53,915 nucleotides of DNA from an uncultured Bacteroidales bacterium (GTDB taxonomy: Bacteria > Bacteroidota > Bacteroidia > Bacteroidales > FEN-979), in assembly GCA_903828645.1 (NCBI GenBank), contig CAIKNA010000125.1, positions 1 through 53,915 on the forward strand, written 5' to 3'. Position numbers and translations under genes: made by a program. The notes under the pieces are model-generated. The model saw only the letters and a list, made by a program, of their open reading frames with translations, ran no database searches and had not been told where the DNA came from. Below, one piece after another: positions 26,501-34,199 of this stretch (position 1 is the stretch's first letter; each line of letters starts with the position of its first letter).

Positions 26501-27553
26501 TTAAAAAAATATTTTTGAAAGATACCGGTCGATCAGTTTCGGTACCGGGTAGTTATGAATATCCTTCACCGGAACCAGCAGGCAGGGCAGGTCAATTTTT
26601 TTGTCGTAATGAATACGGTAGAACCGTGCATGAAGTTTCTGGTGGGTCAGAATATGTATGAAAGGATTGGAAACCTCCCCGAACTCTGGCGTGGCGGAAT
26701 TTAGCAGTTCGTCGAACTCCTGTGCCGGCAACCGAAGCAATGTTTTGTCCAGGGTACGTTCCAGGCATGGGAAATCGTACATGTTTTTCCAGATGTCGCT
26801 CCCGGTCCTTTTGTTCAGGCAGATGAACTCCGTTCCCCGCTCCGTAACAGTAATCACCAGGTAGTGAAGGAAACGATGGCGCACGGCGGTTTTTGAATTT
26901 CGTGCGGGTATCCGGCCGACCGTATTGTTTTTGAAAGCAATGCATTGTCGCTGAAAGAGGCAATTCAGACAGCCGGGATTGGCTGGTGTGCAAACGGTGG
27001 CCCCAAACTCCATCATGGCCTGGTTGAAATCACCCGGATTCCGGTGATCGATATTTTTTTCGGCAATGGCACGGATGGTTTTCTTTGTTTCCGGCCGGTC
27101 GATGGATTCAGCAATGCCATATAACCTCGACAGAAAACGCATGACGTTTCCATCCATTACCGCATGAGGCTGGTCAAAACAGATGGAGGCAATGGCCGCA
27201 GCGGTATAGTCGCCGACTCCCTTAAGCCGCAGGATATCAGCATGGGTGTCGGGAAATATCCCGCCATACCCGGTCATGATCTCCTGTGCCGTCCCATGAA
27301 GGTTCCTTGCCCGTGAATAGTACCCCAGCCCCTGCCAGAGTTTCAGTACCTCCTGTTCATCCGCTGACGCAAGATGTTTTACCGTTGGATAGGCATCCAC
27401 AAACCTTTCATAATAAGGGGTTCCCTGCTCTATCCGCGTTTGTTGCATGATGATCTCCGACAACCATATGAAATAAGGGTCTTTGGTTCGACGACATGGA
27501 AGATCCCTTTTATTATTGCGGTACCAGGTAATGAGTTGCTGAGAAAATGTCAT
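26501..27553 (-). CDS. mutY: A/G-specific adenine DNA glycosylase
   Basis: 350 residues. It removes adenine mispaired with 8-oxoguanine. The catalytic Glu lies in IIMQQTRIEQGTPYYERF, the helix-hairpin-helix motif is LKGVGDYTAAAIASI, and the catalytic Asp is in PHAVMDGNVMRFLSR. The iron-sulfur cluster cysteines are in VCTPANPGCLNCLFQRQC (C-x6-C-x2-C-x5-C). The C-terminal third is the Nudix-like 8-oxoG recognition domain, ending near HQKLHARFYRIHY. A TATCTTTG box lies 19 nt upstream of the start. It is a single-gene unit, with the TGCAAAA heptad block just upstream of its promoter. Confidence 0.96.
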   Translation of the reverse strand: MTFSQQLITWYRNNKRDLPCRRTKDPYFIWLSEIIMQQTRIEQGTPYYERFVDAYPTVKHLASADEQEVLKLWQGLGYYSRARNLHGTAQEIMTGYGGIFPDTHADILRLKGVGDYTAAAIASICFDQPHAVMDGNVMRFLSRLYGIAESIDRPETKKTIRAIAEKNIDHRNPGDFNQAMMEFGATVCTPANPGCLNCLFQRQCIAFKNNTVGRIPARNSKTAVRHRFLHYLVITVTERGTEFICLNKRTGSDIWKNMYDFPCLERTLDKTLLRLPAQEFDELLNSATPEFGEVSNPFIHILTHQKLHARFYRIHYDKKIDLPCLLVPVKDIHNYPVPKLIDRYLSKIFF

Positions 27554-27571
27554 GAGGTTTTAATCTGGTGG

Positions 27572-27579
27572 CAAAGATA
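27572..27579 (-). promoter_or_regulatory. -7 promoter box of mutY
   Basis: Minus strand TATCTTTG, 19 nt before the ATG at 27553. The nearest TTTG upstream, 16 bases away, is contributed by the first TGCAAAA heptad (complement TTTTGCA). Confidence 0.55.
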
Positions 27580-27589
27580 GAGGGAAAAA

Positions 27590-27732
27590 AAAATGCAAAA
27601 TGCAAAGTGCAAAATCAAAATGCAAAGTCAAAGTGCAAAATCAAAATGCAAAATCAAAATGCAAAGTCAAAGTGCAAAATCAAAATGCAAAATCAAAATG
27701 CAAAGTCAAAGTGCAAAATCAAAATGCCAAAA
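27590..27732. repeat. TGCAAAA-family heptads organised as 39-bp tandem repeats
   Basis: From 27616 a 39-bp unit repeats three times (starts at 27616, 27655 and 27694). Each unit is built of alternating 7- and 6-base words: CAAAATG, CAAAGT, CAAAGTG, CAAAAT, CAAAATG, CAAAAT. Because 39 is a multiple of 3, one frame stays open (KIKMQSQSAKSKC repeated), but no start signal or family supports translation. It lies between mutY and hup, within the 306-bp intergenic gap. Confidence 0.85.
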
Positions 27733-27784
27733 CATTGAAATTGTGAATTTTTTACTATTATTTCGTGGTGTTTCAAAAAAAGCA

Positions 27785-27792
27785 TATATTTG
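27785..27792 (+). promoter_or_regulatory. -7 promoter box of hup
   Basis: TATATTTG matches TAnnTTTG exactly, 67 nt before the ATG at 27860. No clear -33 TTTG is seen at the usual distance. Confidence 0.55.
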
Positions 27793-27859
27793 CAGCCCGT
27801 TACCCGGTCATAAAAACCATTCAGTAACAACAATATATAACTATTAACACCCATCAAAC

Positions 27860-28150
27860 ATGACAAAAGCAGAAATTGTAGCAGAAATTGCTAATAAGAC
27901 TGGCATTGAAAAAGTCGCCGTTCAGGCCACCGTTGAAGCTTTCATGGACTCCATCAAAAATTCCATGACCACAGGTCAAAACGTTTACCTCAGAGGATTC
28001 GGAAGTTTTATTATCAAAAAAAGAGCAGAAAAGACAGGAAGAAACATTTCAAAAAACACAACGCTTATCATTCCCGCCCACAACATTCCTTCCTTCAAGC
28101 CGGCGAAAACATTTGTGAATAAAGTGAAATCACACGTAAAAGTGAAGTAA
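27860..28150 (+). CDS. hup: HU-family DNA-binding protein
   Basis: 96 residues, the size of HU/IHF. MTKAEIVAEIANKTGIEK starts the helical dimerisation body, and VYLRGFGSFIIKKRAEKTGRN is the base of the DNA-binding arm. NISKNTTLIIPAHNIPSF contains the arm tip, where an IP pair replaces the usual NP intercalating pair (IIPAHNIPSFKP). It bends and compacts DNA as a homodimer. In Bacteroidota hup is often followed by a tiny basic protein gene and rng, as here (22 nt to the next start). Confidence 0.95.
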   Translation: MTKAEIVAEIANKTGIEKVAVQATVEAFMDSIKNSMTTGQNVYLRGFGSFIIKKRAEKTGRNISKNTTLIIPAHNIPSFKPAKTFVNKVKSHVKVK

Positions 28151-28172
28151 TTAACTTCTAATCTGATTTATT

Positions 28173-28262
28173 ATGCCAAGCGGAAAGAAAAGAAAGAGAC
28201 ATAAGATGGCAACGCACAAGCGGAAAAAACGCTTGCGTAAGAACAGACATAAGAAGAAATAG
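28173..28262 (+). CDS. Tiny basic AURKAIP1/COX24-domain-like protein, probably ribosome-associated
   Basis: 29 residues, more than half Lys and Arg, beginning MPSGKKRKRHKMATHKRKKR and ending NRHKKK. The KKRKRHKMxTHKRKKRxRKNRHKKK pattern is that of the short AURKAIP1/COX24-domain proteins, related to mitochondrial mS38 and to small bacterial ribosomal proteins. The start ATG lies 22 nt after the hup stop, the stop is TAG, and rng follows after 81 nt. The order hup / this gene / rng recurs in Bacteroidota, which supports it being real despite its size. Expected role: structural RNA-binding protein of the small ribosomal subunit; this is inference from similarity. Confidence 0.85.
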   Translation: MPSGKKRKRHKMATHKRKKRLRKNRHKKK

Positions 28263-28343
28263 CCTTCCTGCTGCTGCAATTCCTTAAGTCATCCACGGTT
28301 ACTGGCCTATTGTCAGTACCAGCTTTGTAATACATGGAACGCT

Positions 28344-29894
28344 GTGAATAAGGAATTAATCATCAATTCGACTTCAACCGAGGTTGAAATCGCCTTACTT
28401 GAAGATAAACTTCTCGTAGAGTTAAATAAAGAGAGAGCCAACAACGAATATTCTGTGGGCGACATCTACTTTGGCAAGATCAAGAAGATCATGCCCGGGT
28501 TGAATGCTGCCTTCGTGGATGTTGGCTATGAGAAAGATGCATTTTTGCATTACCTCGATCTCGGTCCGCAGATCCAATCGCTGCTGAAATACATCAAGAA
28601 AGGGCAGGCTGCCGCCGGCGGTGCTTTTTCCATTGGTGATTTCGAGATGGAAGCGGATATCCAGAAAACAGGGAAGATCACCCAGGTGCTCAAGCCCAAC
28701 ATGGACATCGTGGTGCAGATCGCCAAAGAGCCGATTTCGACGAAGGGGCCCCGTGTCACTTCAGAAATTGCCTTTGCCGGCAGGTACCTGGTGCTGATGC
28801 CGTTTTCGGATAAAATTTCCGTGTCGCAGAAGATTAAAAGCGCCGAGGAACGGAATCGGCTCAAGCGACTCATTACCAGCATCAAGCCCAAAAATTGCGG
28901 CATCATCATCCGTACCGTGGCCGAAAACAAACTGGTAGCCGACCTCGATTCCGACCTGCGCAATCTTTACAAACGATGGGAAATCATCACCCAAAAACTC
29001 GCCACCGCCAAACCTCCGCAAAAAATCATCGGCGAGATTGACCGTACTTCGGCCATCCTGCGGGACGCCCTTAACGAATCGTTTAACAATATTGTAATCA
29101 ACGATGCCGGGCTGTATGAAGAGATCCGCACCTATATTCAGCGGATTGCCCCTGACAAGGTAAGCATCGTTAAACTTCATTCGGGGAAAATTCCTATTTT
29201 CGACCAGTATGGCATTGACAAACAGATTAAAAATTCGTTTGGCAAGATCGTAACGATCAGGAGCGGTACTTACCTGGTCATTGAGCATACCGAGGCGCTG
29301 CATGTGATCGACATCAACAGCGGCCATCGCGTAAACCAGGACCAGAACCAGGAGACCAACGCCCTGGAGGTGAATCTCGAAGCTGCCACAGAAGTTGCCC
29401 GGCAGTTGCGTCTCCGCGACATGGGAGGCATTGTGGTTATCGATTTCATCGACATGACCCAGGGACTCAACAGGCGGAAACTCTTTGAGAAACTTCGCGA
29501 TGAAATGAAGCGCGACCGTGCCAAGCACTCCATCCTGCCACCCAGCAAATTCGGACTTGTCCAGATCACCCGTCAGCGCGTCCGGCCAGAAATGAACGTT
29601 CAGATCCTTGAAAAATGCCCTGCCTGCGACGGTACAGGCAAAATCAGGCCAACGATCCTGCTTATCGACGACATTGAAAACAATCTCGGTTACCTGATCA
29701 GGGAACAGAATGAAAAAGGGCTCACCCTCGTGGTCCACCCCTACGTTCATGCCTTCCTCACCCAGGGATGGTTCAACTTCAGGTGGAAATGGTGGCGGAA
29801 ATTAGGGCAGTGGGTTACCATCAAACCGCTGAATGCCTCGCACTTCCTGGAGTACCATTTCCTGAATAAAAACGGGGATGATATTAAAATGTAA
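28344..29894 (+). CDS. rng: Ribonuclease E/G family endoribonuclease
   Basis: 516 residues from a GTG start, the only good start near the S1 domain. S1 domain at about 38-130 (VGDIYFGKIKKIMPGLNAAF, VDVGYEKDAFLHYLDLG), then the RNase-H-like and DNase-I-like catalytic parts with metal-binding Asp in HVIDINSGHR and GIVVIDFIDM, and the zinc-link CPACDGTG near residue 426. Length fits RNase G or a short RNase E; the long degradosome scaffold of proteobacterial RNase E is absent. It cleaves single-stranded RNA in rRNA maturation and mRNA decay. The stop codon lies within the first unit of a CGTAAAT heptad array that continues to the trpS start. Confidence 0.95.
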   Translation: MNKELIINSTSTEVEIALLEDKLLVELNKERANNEYSVGDIYFGKIKKIMPGLNAAFVDVGYEKDAFLHYLDLGPQIQSLLKYIKKGQAAAGGAFSIGDFEMEADIQKTGKITQVLKPNMDIVVQIAKEPISTKGPRVTSEIAFAGRYLVLMPFSDKISVSQKIKSAEERNRLKRLITSIKPKNCGIIIRTVAENKLVADLDSDLRNLYKRWEIITQKLATAKPPQKIIGEIDRTSAILRDALNESFNNIVINDAGLYEEIRTYIQRIAPDKVSIVKLHSGKIPIFDQYGIDKQIKNSFGKIVTIRSGTYLVIEHTEALHVIDINSGHRVNQDQNQETNALEVNLEAATEVARQLRLRDMGGIVVIDFIDMTQGLNRRKLFEKLRDEMKRDRAKHSILPPSKFGLVQITRQRVRPEMNVQILEKCPACDGTGKIRPTILLIDDIENNLGYLIREQNEKGLTLVVHPYVHAFLTQGWFNFRWKWWRKLGQWVTIKPLNASHFLEYHFLNKNGDDIKM

Positions 29895-29931
29895 ATCGTC
29901 ATTCGTAAATCGTAAATCGTAAATCGTAAAT
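29890..29931 (+). repeat. CGTAAAT heptad array spanning the rng stop and trpS start
   Basis: Six consecutive heptads: TGTAAAT, CGTCATT, then CGTAAAT four times. The rng stop TAA is 29892-29894, in the first unit. The trpS ATG is 29930-29932, its AT being the last two bases of the sixth unit. The whole intergenic sequence is therefore repeat. Confidence 0.92.
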
Positions 29932-30925
29932 GGATATTGTAGTCAGTGGCATCAGGCCAACGGGGAACCTTCACCTGGGAAATTATTTCGGGGCGCTGAA
30001 AAGTTTTGTGAAAATGCAGGAGGAGCATCAATGTTATTTCTTTATTGCCGATTATCACTCCCTCACCACGCACCCGACCCCGGCCGACCTCCACGGAAAT
30101 GTCAAGACCGTGCTGGTCGAATTCCTGGCCTGCGGGCTCGACCCCGAAAAAGCGACCCTTTATATCCAGAGCGACCTGCCGGAAACAGCCGAATTGTACC
30201 TGTTGCTGAACATGAATGCCTATATCGGCGAACTCGAACGCTGCACCTCCTTCAAGGAAAAGATCCGCACCCAACCGCAAAATGTGAATGCCGGGTTGCT
30301 CACCTACCCGACGCTGATGGCTGCGGATATCATCATTCACCGTGCAGCCAAGGTGCCTGTCGGGAAAGACCAGGAACAACATCTCGAGATGACCCGTACT
30401 TTTGCCAACCGGTTCAACCGGCTCTATTCGGTTGATTATTTCCCCGAGCCTGTTGCCTATAATTTCGGCGAAAACCTGGTTAAAATCCCCGGGCTGGACG
30501 GCAGTTTGAAAATGTCGAAATCGGACAACGAAAACAGCTCCATCTTCCTGGCCGACAGCCCGGAAGTGATCCGGAAAAAGGTGATGAAGGCCGTGACTGA
30601 CTCGGGCACGGTTGACCCCGGTCAACCACGCTCACAGGGCGTTGTAAACCTGTTCGACCTGATGAGTTATTTCTCTTCCGGCGAGACTACGAACCATTTC
30701 GAAGAGACATACAAGGCTGGCACCATCCGTTACGGTGACATGAAAAAACAGCTTGCCGAAGACATCATCCTCTTCACCACCCCCTTCCGGGAGAAAATGA
30801 TGGCGCTTGCCGCCGATGAAGTTTACCTGAAAAAAGTGGCCGCACTGGGAGCTGAAAAGGCAAGGGCCTCGGCCGCGAAAACCATCCGCGAGGTGCGTGA
30901 AATCATCGGATTCAAATCATTTTAA
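29930..30925 (+). CDS. trpS: Tryptophanyl-tRNA synthetase
   Basis: 331 residues, a normal length for bacterial TrpS. It attaches tryptophan to tRNA-Trp. The HIGH box is HLGN (RPTGNLHLGNYFGALKSF), and KMSKS is exact (GSLKMSKSDNENS). DYHSLTTHP, GKDQEQHLEMTRTFANRF and NAGLLTYPTLMAADI are typical TrpS segments. It starts directly on the last unit of a heptad array, so no Shine-Dalgarno-like sequence is present; many Bacteroidota genes lack one. Its stop codon overlaps the hflX start in TAATG, so the two are translationally coupled. Confidence 0.97.
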   Translation: MDIVVSGIRPTGNLHLGNYFGALKSFVKMQEEHQCYFFIADYHSLTTHPTPADLHGNVKTVLVEFLACGLDPEKATLYIQSDLPETAELYLLLNMNAYIGELERCTSFKEKIRTQPQNVNAGLLTYPTLMAADIIIHRAAKVPVGKDQEQHLEMTRTFANRFNRLYSVDYFPEPVAYNFGENLVKIPGLDGSLKMSKSDNENSSIFLADSPEVIRKKVMKAVTDSGTVDPGQPRSQGVVNLFDLMSYFSSGETTNHFEETYKAGTIRYGDMKKQLAEDIILFTTPFREKMMALAADEVYLKKVAALGAEKARASAAKTIREVREIIGFKSF

Positions 30926-32118
30926 TGATCGATACCGCGCCCATCAAGGAAACCGCTGTCCTGATCGGGCTTGCCACCCATTCGCAGGACCTGGAGCGGA
31001 CCATGGAATATCTTGAGGAACTGGCATTCCTGGTAGATACCGCAGGAGGTATTCCCGTGAAAAAATTTACCCAGAAACTCGATCGTGCCGATTCAAGGAC
31101 CTACGTCGGAAGCGGAAAATTAAAGGAGATCCATGACTGGATGCAGGAGCACCCGGCCGACATGGTCGTTTTCGACGACGAGCTCTCTCCTAGCCAGATA
31201 AGGAACATCGGGAACGTGCTGCAGTGCCGCATCCTCGATCGCAACAACCTCATCCTCGATATTTTTGCCCGGCGTGCCGTCACTTCCTACGCCCGCACCC
31301 AGGTGGAGCTGGCACAAAACGAATACCTGCTGCCACGATTGACCCGCATGTGGACCCATCTTGAAAAACAGCGCGGGGGCATCGGCCTGCGCGGCCCGGG
31401 GGAACAGGAGATAGAGACCGACCGGAGGATCCTCCGATACCGGATCAGCCTGTTGAAAGACAAGCTGGAGGAGATTGACAAACAGATGGCTACCCAGCGA
31501 AAAAGCCGTCGCGACATGGTGCGCGTGGCGCTCGTGGGATACACCAACGTGGGCAAATCGACCATCATGAATGTGCTCAGCAAATCGGAGATTTTTGCCG
31601 AAAACAAGTTGTTTGCCACCCTCGATACAACGGTGCGCAAAGTGGTGATAGATGCCCAGCCTTTTTTACTTTCCGACACGGTCGGGTTTATCCGCAAACT
31701 GCCCCATTCGCTGGTGGAATCCTTTAAGTCCACCCTCGACGAGGTTCGCGAAGCAGACATCCTGGTGCATGTAGCCGATATCAGCCACCACGATTTCGAG
31801 GAACAGATCAACGTGGTGAAGCAGACCCTCTCCGACATCAAGGCCTCCGACAAACCGACCATCATGGTTTTCAACAAAATCGACGCCTACCGGTTTAAGG
31901 AAAAGGATGCCGACGACCTGAGTCCTGCGACCAGGGAAAATCTCACCCTGGAGGAATTGGAAAACACATGGATGGCGCACGAAAACCTGCCGTCGTTGTT
32001 CATCTCGGCCACATCAAAGCAAAATATCGACAAGCTGCGGGAAACACTTTACCGGGAAGTGAGGAAGATCATGATGGTGCGGTACCCGGAAAACCAGGGA
32101 TACGCCATTACTGAATAA
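30925..32118 (+). CDS. hflX: GTPase HflX
   Basis: 397 residues. A ribosome-associated GTPase that splits stalled ribosomes under stress. The N-terminal HflX domain includes TYVGSGKLKEIHDWM and LDRNNLILDIFARRA, followed by the GGIGLRGPGEQEIETDRR linker typical of HflX. The G domain shows G1 GYTNVGKST, G2 in LFATLDTTVRKV, G3 DTVGFI, G4 FNKID and G5 near FISATS. The ATG overlaps the trpS stop by one base. Downstream sequence on the other strand overlaps its 3' end with a decayed gene fragment. Confidence 0.96.
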   Translation: MIDTAPIKETAVLIGLATHSQDLERTMEYLEELAFLVDTAGGIPVKKFTQKLDRADSRTYVGSGKLKEIHDWMQEHPADMVVFDDELSPSQIRNIGNVLQCRILDRNNLILDIFARRAVTSYARTQVELAQNEYLLPRLTRMWTHLEKQRGGIGLRGPGEQEIETDRRILRYRISLLKDKLEEIDKQMATQRKSRRDMVRVALVGYTNVGKSTIMNVLSKSEIFAENKLFATLDTTVRKVVIDAQPFLLSDTVGFIRKLPHSLVESFKSTLDEVREADILVHVADISHHDFEEQINVVKQTLSDIKASDKPTIMVFNKIDAYRFKEKDADDLSPATRENLTLEELENTWMAHENLPSLFISATSKQNIDKLRETLYREVRKIMMVRYPENQGYAITE

Positions 32119-32252
32119 TGACCTTTTCGTCTGCCACCGTTTGCCTGTTGTAGAGTAGCCTGAAATCATACATTCCCAAAATACCGTATCCAGTCCTGGG
32201 CAAATAAATGAACCCCGCCAAATAAAAATAGGATACACCAGATTATTTTCAT
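32108..32252 (-). pseudogene. Remnant of a small secreted-protein gene (start and end joined out of frame)
   Basis: From an ATG at 32252 the minus strand encodes a convincing signal peptide, MKIIWCILFLFGGVHLFAQ, continuing DWIRYFGNV and hitting TGA at 32166. In another frame the same stretch continues GMYDFRLLYNRQTVADEKV and ends IIQ at a TAA (32108-32110), which looks like the tail of a Bacteroidota T9SS-type or similar secreted protein. The simplest reading is a gene whose middle has been deleted, leaving N- and C-terminal ends in different frames. It could also be chance; the signal peptide is the strongest part of the case. Confidence 0.4.
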
Positions 32253-32289
32253 TCCTATAAGATTAAGCGTCTGTTCAAATTCGGTTGTT

Positions 32290-32497
32290 AAATCCCTTCA
32301 GGGATTTAATACAGAGAAACATAATAGTCTCAGGAAATTTAAACAGACTCAAAAATTCCCTGAAAGGAATGGGAGCATAAGATACATCGGTCGTGCCGGA
32401 TTTCAAATGTAATTAAAAAATTTGACTGATCACATTTTCGTTTATCTGGTGCACCGGGCTTCACCCGGTGTTAACAGATTCAGCCCTTTCAGGGCTG
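32290..32497. repeat. Cluster of four short palindromes
   Basis: AAATCCC-TTCA-GGGATTT (32290-32307), ATTCC-CTGAAA-GGAAT (32355-32370), CACCGGG-CTTCA-CCCGGTG (32452-32470) and CAGCCCT-TTC-AGGGCTG (32481-32497). Loops share TTCA or its complement TGAA. Similar hairpins are common in Bacteroidota intergenic regions and may be REP-like elements. No transposase is nearby. Confidence 0.7.
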
Positions 32498-32789
32498 AGG
32501 TTGATTTAGAATCAGAAATGCAGAGGTGGAGCGTGTCGCGGGCGGATACCTCATAGTAACTTCATAGCTACTCCATAGCTACAGGTTAATGCCGATCTCC
32601 TAGGGGGATAAAGGGTTCTATGATCCGGAAGGATAGGAGCAACCAGGTAGAATGACTGGAGGGGTCATATAAAGCGATTGTATATCTGTTTGTTAAGTTC
32701 ATAAACCGGGAAAATGCAGTTGTACTATTTTCAATGTGTTTTGCTGAAACAGGAAAATCGCAATCAGGTGGTAATTTTGATGCATGATG

Positions 32790-32848
32790 GACAAAACGGT
32801 TCACCTGACCGCCTTCCGCCGGTTTTAGCTGACCGCCTTATTTGGTTA
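32790..32848 (+). repeat. 59-bp direct repeat, left copy
   Basis: Begins GACAAAACGGTTCACCTGAC and ends TTATTTGGTTA. It matches 33889-33947 at 54 of 59 positions in the same orientation. Internally it contains CTGACCGCCTT twice. It may be the end of an IS21-like element with multiple internal transposase-binding repeats; that is inference. Confidence 0.85.
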
Positions 32849-33113
32849 ACAAACCTCAGAGCAATGTTGACATTAAAGGAGCCAAATACTTGTCATTTGT
32901 CGATTAGTTCTCCTGCATAAACTTATGATGCAGGATTTTACAGCGGAGAAAAAGTTGCTTTCGAATGAACGGATAAATACAAGTTAATGTATCAAATATT
33001 CTGATATTCCAAAGTAGAAACGTAAAAGTTCATTATGAAAAAAATTTTCCAGCAATTTCCATTCGGGAAAAAGTTCTAAGTTCTGCTGTCGGCATACGGG
33101 TTTTATCAGATAC

Positions 33114-33482
33114 TTAACCCAACAAAACGAAATCGGACTCCCTGGCTAATATCTCATCAATTTGGAGTTTATTATCAGGAAGATAGTTCTTTGCAACATC
33201 CCAGATTATTTCATAATCCACCCCGAAATATTCATGAGATACACTGTTTCTCAACAAATACATTTCATCCCGGGGAACATCAGGGTATTTCTTTTTAATT
33301 TTTAACGGTAAACTTTTTGATGCTTCACCAATGATCTCAAAGTTTCGAATAACAGCGTCAACTGTTTTATAATCATGCTTAAAATCGATAAAGGTGCAAC
33401 CTCCAATATACTCGGCGATCCGACTCATAGCCGTTTGAATGTCCTCGAGATACATTTTGGATGTGCGGTCATCATTCTTCAT
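33114..33482 (-). CDS. hepT: HepT-like toxin, HEPN-domain RNase
   Basis: 122 residues. The HEPN catalytic motif Rx4-6H appears as RNSVSHEYFG in LLRNSVSHEYFGVDYEIIW, the DUF86/HepT signature. MYLEDIQTAMSRIAEYIGG is the conserved first helix. HepT toxins cut RNA (tRNA in studied cases) and are silenced by MntA, which adds AMP groups to a tyrosine near the active site; the tyrosine in HEYFG is the likely target. The ATG directly follows the mntA stop with no gap. Confidence 0.92.
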   Translation of the reverse strand: MKNDDRTSKMYLEDIQTAMSRIAEYIGGCTFIDFKHDYKTVDAVIRNFEIIGEASKSLPLKIKKKYPDVPRDEMYLLRNSVSHEYFGVDYEIIWDVAKNYLPDNKLQIDEILARESDFVLLG

Positions 33483-33773
33483 TTATACGTAGGTGACTTG
33501 TGATAAAATGTTGTTTTTTATCTGTTCCTTTAGTGCATTTTTAGTGACTAGATCGATTTTTCTGCCAAATATCTTTTCAAGATATAGTTGAAGTGAAAAA
33601 AATTTCCACCCGATAGGCCTGTCCAATTCAACGAGAATATCAATATCACTATTCTCCGTATATGAATTATCAGAAAAGGAACCAAATAACCCTATTTTGC
33701 TTACCGCAAAATCGTTATGAAGCATGGGTTTCAGCTCCTCCAGTTTTGATAATATTTCATCCTTTTCAGTCAT
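33483..33773 (-). CDS. mntA: MntA-like minimal nucleotidyltransferase antitoxin
   Basis: 96 residues. Nucleotidyltransferase motif GSFSDN followed by SDIDILVEL gives the GSxS-x9-DxD metal-binding core (IGLFGSFSDN, NSDIDILVELD). Minimal nucleotidyltransferases of this size paired with HepT act as antitoxins by AMPylating the toxin. The TAA stop is immediately followed by the hepT ATG, so the two are translated together, antitoxin first. The pair sits between two 59-bp direct repeats, as if carried in as a unit. Confidence 0.92.
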   Translation of the reverse strand: MTEKDEILSKLEELKPMLHNDFAVSKIGLFGSFSDNSYTENSDIDILVELDRPIGWKFFSLQLYLEKIFGRKIDLVTKNALKEQIKNNILSQVTYV

Positions 33774-33888
33774 ACAGTAAAGGTAACGTAATTATTTTAG
33801 ATTTATGAATTCCGGATAATCGTGCAGTTAAAGAACTGATGCTCTTTCCCAAATTTCCGCCCTGAATGGACATAAGATACTTTCAATC

Positions 33889-33947
33889 GACAAAACGGAT
33901 CACCTGACTACCTTCCTCCGGTTTTAGTTGACCGCCTTATTTGGTTA
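33889..33947 (+). repeat. 59-bp direct repeat, right copy
   Basis: Same length and orientation as 32790-32848, differing at five positions. The two copies bracket the MntA-HepT genes, about 1.04 kb apart. Confidence 0.85.
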
Positions 33948-34191
33948 GAATTCAATTAAATTAGTTGGCTGGGCCGTTCCGGCGAATGCTGGTCGAAGCG
34001 GGCGCTTTTTCTATAACGCATCTCAATAATCAAGTTTTGGTTACAGGTACGATTGCGATCAATGAATTTAAAAAATATTGGCCGGCAATAATGGTAATTC
34101 AAATGAGGCAAAGGAAGGCGGTAAAATGGAGAGATGATAATAATATGTAGGAAGTCAACTTAATGGAGTTACGCGGTATCTGCAAATTATC

Positions 34192-34199
34192 TACTTTTG
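34192..34199 (+). promoter_or_regulatory. -7 promoter box of lnt
   Basis: TACTTTTG matches TAnnTTTG. Transcription would start near 34205, some 18 nt before the TTG start at 34223. Confidence 0.5.

Larger units (their letters stand above)
32253..33113. other. Gene-poor region of about 860 bp
   Basis: I see no protein-coding gene here on either strand. It holds a cluster of short palindromes (32290-32497), two direct CATAGCTAC words near 32570, and the first copy of a 59-bp repeat (32790-32848). Open frames in it have no start signals, no recognisable composition and no family resemblance. Confidence 0.65.

Noticed and set aside
27616-27732. 39-bp tandem repeat considered as CRISPR or replication iterons
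   Set aside because: Units are contiguous without spacers and made of heptads. No replication initiator gene is near.
27593-27847. 84-codon open frame through the 39-bp repeats
   Set aside because: It is open only because 39 is a multiple of 3. There is no start signal, no family, and it overlaps the hup promoter box.
28761-30625. Two long minus-strand frames (329 and 292 codons) opposite rng and trpS
   Set aside because: They are antisense to two firmly identified genes and show no recognisable motifs; a high-GC third position on the coding strand explains them.
32586-32804. 72-codon minus-strand frame in the gene-poor island
   Set aside because: No signal peptide, motif or promoter, and the composition is non-coding.
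33965-34150. 61-codon frame between the 59-bp repeat and lnt
   Set aside because: No start context or family. The DNA looks like a remnant of mobile-element ends rather than a gene.
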